From positions 1 to 41,383 of the forward strand of contig JAAWBZ010000042.1 in NCBI GenBank assembly GCA_022792945.1: a stretch of DNA of 41,383 nucleotides, in the 5' to 3' direction. Position numbers and translations under genes: made by a program. The notes under the pieces are model-generated. The model was given only the letters and a program-made list of their open reading frames with translations. It had not been told where the DNA came from and did no database searches. Shown piece by piece: positions 38,938 to 41,383 of this stretch; position 1 is the stretch's first letter; the number at the start of each line of letters is the position of its first letter. The DNA is from Oscillospiraceae bacterium. GTDB taxonomy: Bacteria > Bacillota > Clostridia > Oscillospirales > Oscillospiraceae.

Positions 38938-41383
38938 TTAAGCCTTCTCGGTGATGAAGACGATCGCAATCTTGCCGCTGTCCAGCACGTAGGTGATCTG
39001 GTCATCCTCGGCAATCGCGCCGGTGGTAACGCCGTCATCGCTCACATCGTAAACAGCGTAGTCATCAGTCTGCGAATACGCAGTTTCAGCCGCGCCCTCG
39101 GTCTTAGTGGCCTTCACAACCGTGACACTGCCGTCATCGGACACGCCATACTCGTCCTCATGCAGGCCAGTAGTTACCAGAGCAGTACCGCTCGCCAGCT
39201 TATCGCCAGACAGGCTCAGCGTGTAGATCTTATTGGCACCATCGGCGGTAGCAATCAGACCGTCCTCGTCAAGATACTCGACCTCTTCACCGTCCACGGC
39301 AAAGGTCCACATGTTGCCATCAGAACTCGCCTCATAGCGGAGCGCCCAAGCGTAAGTGACGTCATCGGTGCTCAGACCGCTGGACTGATCCACTGCATAA
39401 ATCGCAGTTGCAACCCGGCTGTCGTTGGCATGCGTCACGAGAATCTTACTACCATTATCGAAGGTAACATCATCCGTGGGCAGACCAGTGAAGGTTGTCA
39501 CCTTGTTATCGTCATCGACGTTGGTTACAACAGTTCTGGAGTTGACATAGTAACTGCTGCCGATAATCGGAGCCTTACCATCTTCCAGGAGCGCGCTTGC
39601 AGTAGCCACTACAACATGGGCATACTTGCTATCCAGCTGCTTGAAAGTGTATTCGCCATCGGAATTAGTGGTATAGTTGAACCAATACCCAACATCGCCA
39701 GCGGAGCCACTAAGCGGTGCCAAAGCTGTCTCGGTTACGGTGCCGCTCGTAGTGGGCTTGTTATAATAGGTAGTGGAGCTTCTCTTGAAGGTCCGAACGT
39801 TTACGGTCTCCTTCTTGCCATCGGTGTGGATGACCTCAGCCTTGACGCTCTTCGACTCATCGTCGTACAGGTCGCCGGCCTCATCCTTGGCCTGAATCTT
39901 GGTGACGTAGATATAGTTGGTGCTGCCAGAAGCCTCAACAAGCTTCGCGGCAATCACGTTACCATAGGAATCAAGGTAGAACTCATAAGTGCCGTCGAAA
40001 TCAGTACCGCCGTTGATGCTCTCGACATTGCCACTGTGCTTCTCAGCCAGAGCGTACTTAGTACCGCCAACAGTAATTTCCGCATTGGCGCTGGAATATC
40101 TGCTCATGGTGCCTTCTACGGACTCAGGCACGATGACTTCCTGCACTTCATAAGTGCTGGGAAGAGTCTTCAACGACTTAGTATACAGGACCCAATCGTT
40201 CTCGTTGTCCTTGGTAAAATCGTGGGTCTCAAAGACCATACCGCCAACGGTGATGGACTCCTCGGTTGTCACATCGCCGCTCTTGTTGGTCTTTTCAGCG
40301 GTGTACTTGGTGATCTCGCCAGCATAGGTGTTAACCACAACGACCAGAAGATCGGTCTTGCCGTCGGCAGTGTCTTGCAGATAAACCTCAGTCAAAACAC
40401 CGGTGCCGCTCTGGTCAAATGTATTGGTGGTATTATAATGTCCGCCATAAGTATAGGAACCGGTCTCAGCGCCATCGACATACACAGTGATGGAATTAAG
40501 ATTGGTTTCCTTAATCTTACCAGTATCCTTGCGAATCGTATCCCACTTGACTTCCTCAGTGTAGGTCACGTCGGCAGTGTCGCGGTAGGTACCAATTTCC
40601 TCATTGTCGTAAGTCCAAATGTGCGCAGGACGCTTGAAAGCATCTTTGCCATCATCGTTGCTTGTATACCACAGGCCCTTGGTGGCGGCAGTGTCGCCGA
40701 AGCACTTCTCACCCAGCTGGACAGTGTAGTAGTTGTCGCTGTCCTTGTCATTAGTGATGCACTTGCCCCAAGCATCCTTGGTAGTCACAACAGAAGCAGT
40801 GCTGCCGCCAGTGGAAACCACAGCGCCATTGATGGTCATAGTGGTGCCCTTGGTGTCGTACTTGACCATGTCAGCCTTGAGAGCATTGAGCATCATCAGA
40901 GCAGCGTTGTCGCGGCTCAGAGGACGGCTGTAGTCGAAGCTGCGGCCAAAGCCATCCAGCAGGCCAGCCTCGTCGGCCAGAGCCAGGGTCTTGGAGGCCC
41001 AGGTGGTGCCAACCAGCTGCTCGTTGTCAGCGTCGTAGCCCAGCGCGCAGAGGAGCATCTTCGCAGCCTCAACGCCGGTCACGTTGCCGTCGGGGTTGAA
41101 CTTGCCATTGCCGACACCGGCAACCAGCTTCACGTTGGAAGCATAGGCGATATAGCCCCGCGCCCAATGGTAGCCGCAGTCAGTGAAGACGTTGCCGGCA
41201 GAATACAGCGCGCCAACATCCTCACCGCCATTGAGGATAGCGGTAACCATCTTAGCCATTTCGGCACGAGTAACGTTGCCATTGGGTTTAAAGGAGCCAT
41301 CGGTGTAACCGTTAATAACACCGAGGGCATTCATGACTTCGACGGCCTCGGTATTTTTAACAGAAGCGGCGTCAGTGAAGTCG
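38938..41383 (-). CDS. Large SLH-domain protein, possible S-layer protein (5' truncated)
   Basis: At least 815 residues, still open at the window edge, so the signal peptide is outside; the Met at 41334 is internal. The fragment begins inside a first SLH repeat (Asp-Phe-Thr-Asp-Ala, then Gly-Tyr-Thr-Asp-Gly-Ser-Phe-Lys-Pro-Asn-Gly-Asn-Val-Thr-Arg-Ala-Glu). A second follows with Gly-Tyr-His-Trp-Ala-Arg-Gly-Tyr-Ile and Gly-Lys-Phe-Asn-Pro-Asp, and a third with Ser-Arg-Asp-Asn-Ala-Ala-Leu-Met-Met-Leu-Asn-Ala-Leu. The rest is Thr/Val/Tyr/Asp-rich beta sequence, acidic, with very few Cys, as in S-layer proteins. Its base use is visibly less GC-rich than the neighbours. It could be the main S-layer protein; abundance is not known. 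Confidence 0.85.
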   Translation of the reverse strand, partial: DFTDAASVKNTEAVEVMNALGVINGYTDGSFKPNGNVTRAEMAKMVTAILNGGEDVGALYSAGNVFTDCGYHWARGYIAYASNVKLVAGVGNGKFNPDGNVTGVEAAKMLLCALGYDADNEQLVGTTWASKTLALADEAGLLDGFGRSFDYSRPLSRDNAALMMLNALKADMVKYDTKGTTMTINGAVVSTGGSTASVVTTKDAWGKCITNDKDSDNYYTVQLGEKCFGDTAATKGLWYTSNDDGKDAFKRPAHIWTYDNEEIGTYRDTADVTYTEEVKWDTIRKDTGKIKETNLNSITVYVDGAETGSYTYGGHYNTTNTFDQSGTGVLTEVYLQDTADGKTDLLVVVVNTYAGEITKYTAEKTNKSGDVTTEESITVGGMVFETHDFTKDNENDWVLYTKSLKTLPSTYEVQEVIVPESVEGTMSRYSSANAEITVGGTKYALAEKHSGNVESINGGTDFDGTYEFYLDSYGNVIAAKLVEASGSTNYIYVTKIQAKDEAGDLYDDESKSVKAEVIHTDGKKETVNVRTFKRSSTTYYNKPTTSGTVTETALAPLSGSAGDVGYWFNYTTNSDGEYTFKQLDSKYAHVVVATASALLEDGKAPIIGSSYYVNSRTVVTNVDDDNKVTTFTGLPTDDVTFDNGSKILVTHANDSRVATAIYAVDQSSGLSTDDVTYAWALRYEASSDGNMWTFAVDGEEVEYLDEDGLIATADGANKIYTLSLSGDKLASGTALVTTGLHEDEYGVSDDGSVTVVKATKTEGAAETAYSQTDDYAVYDVSDDGVTTGAIAEDDQITYVLDSGKIAIVFITEKA

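Noticed and set aside
1-41383. CRISPR arrays, tRNA/rRNA genes, insertion sequences or phage genes
   Set aside because: I looked for regular spaced repeats, cloverleaf-like segments, transposase and phage motifs and found none; this is by eye, so short or degenerate cases could be missed.

Overview
The window looks like a chromosomal segment of a high-GC, Gram-positive, anaerobic Clostridia, most probably an Oscillospiraceae gut bacterium of the Oscillibacter/Flavonifractor type. This is inferred from several S-layer-homology (SLH) proteins, an anaerobic NTP-reductase activase, RqcH and Mini-RNase III, and ECF-like sigma factors paired with membrane anti-sigma proteins. I see no phage, IS element, CRISPR array, rRNA or tRNA.

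Layout. 1-2142 (+): end of a phenylacetate-CoA ligase, a double ACT-domain protein and an aminotransferase, probably an aromatic amino/keto acid operon. 2186-3447 (-): a PfkB sugar kinase coupled to a small unknown protein. 3706-5553 (+): an SLH protein. 5667-7161 (+): sigma/anti-sigma pair 1. 7162-7589: terminator, a predicted small RNA with a consensus promoter, and a promoter for nrdG-dut (7590-8569). 8606-9006: a frameshifted acetyltransferase. 9050-15053 (-): a four-gene operon of adaptor, ABC ATPase, ABC permease and SLH protein. 15444-16043 (-): a secreted stalk-domain protein. 16174-17746 (+): a tandem glycine riboswitch and glyA. 17784-19205 (-): a cell-wall amidase. 19408-20103 (+): a membrane protein. 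20201-21346 (-): a CHAP plus SLH-like protein. 21484-23929 (+): mrnC, rqcH and a Cys-rich protein. 24009-26991 (+): a two-component system. 27188-28411 (+): three small or secreted unknowns, one extremely Cys-rich. 28543-28692 (-): a small protein. 28854-30739 (-): sigma/anti-sigma pair 2. 30881-36394 (-): a second copy of the adaptor-ATPase-permease-SLH operon. 36605-37618 (+): a UroD/MtaA-family protein. 37706-38782 (-): pfkA. 38938-41383 (-): a large SLH protein cut by the window edge.

Theme. The region is dominated by cell-envelope functions: five SLH or SLH-like proteins, two stalk-domain proteins, two wall-hydrolase-type enzymes, two MacB/YknXYZ-like exporters and three envelope-facing regulatory systems. 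The most notable element is the duplicated four-gene cassette. In each copy the membrane-fusion adaptor appears to contain two tandem adaptor units, and the last gene encodes an SLH protein homologous to that of the other copy. This suggests, as inference, an exporter that reaches through the thick wall and works with an S-layer-anchored partner.

Most genes have clear ribosome-binding sites. Several promoters match TTGACA-17-TATAAT closely, so the transcription units can be drawn with fair confidence. Substrates of the exporters and signals for the regulators cannot be read from the sequence.
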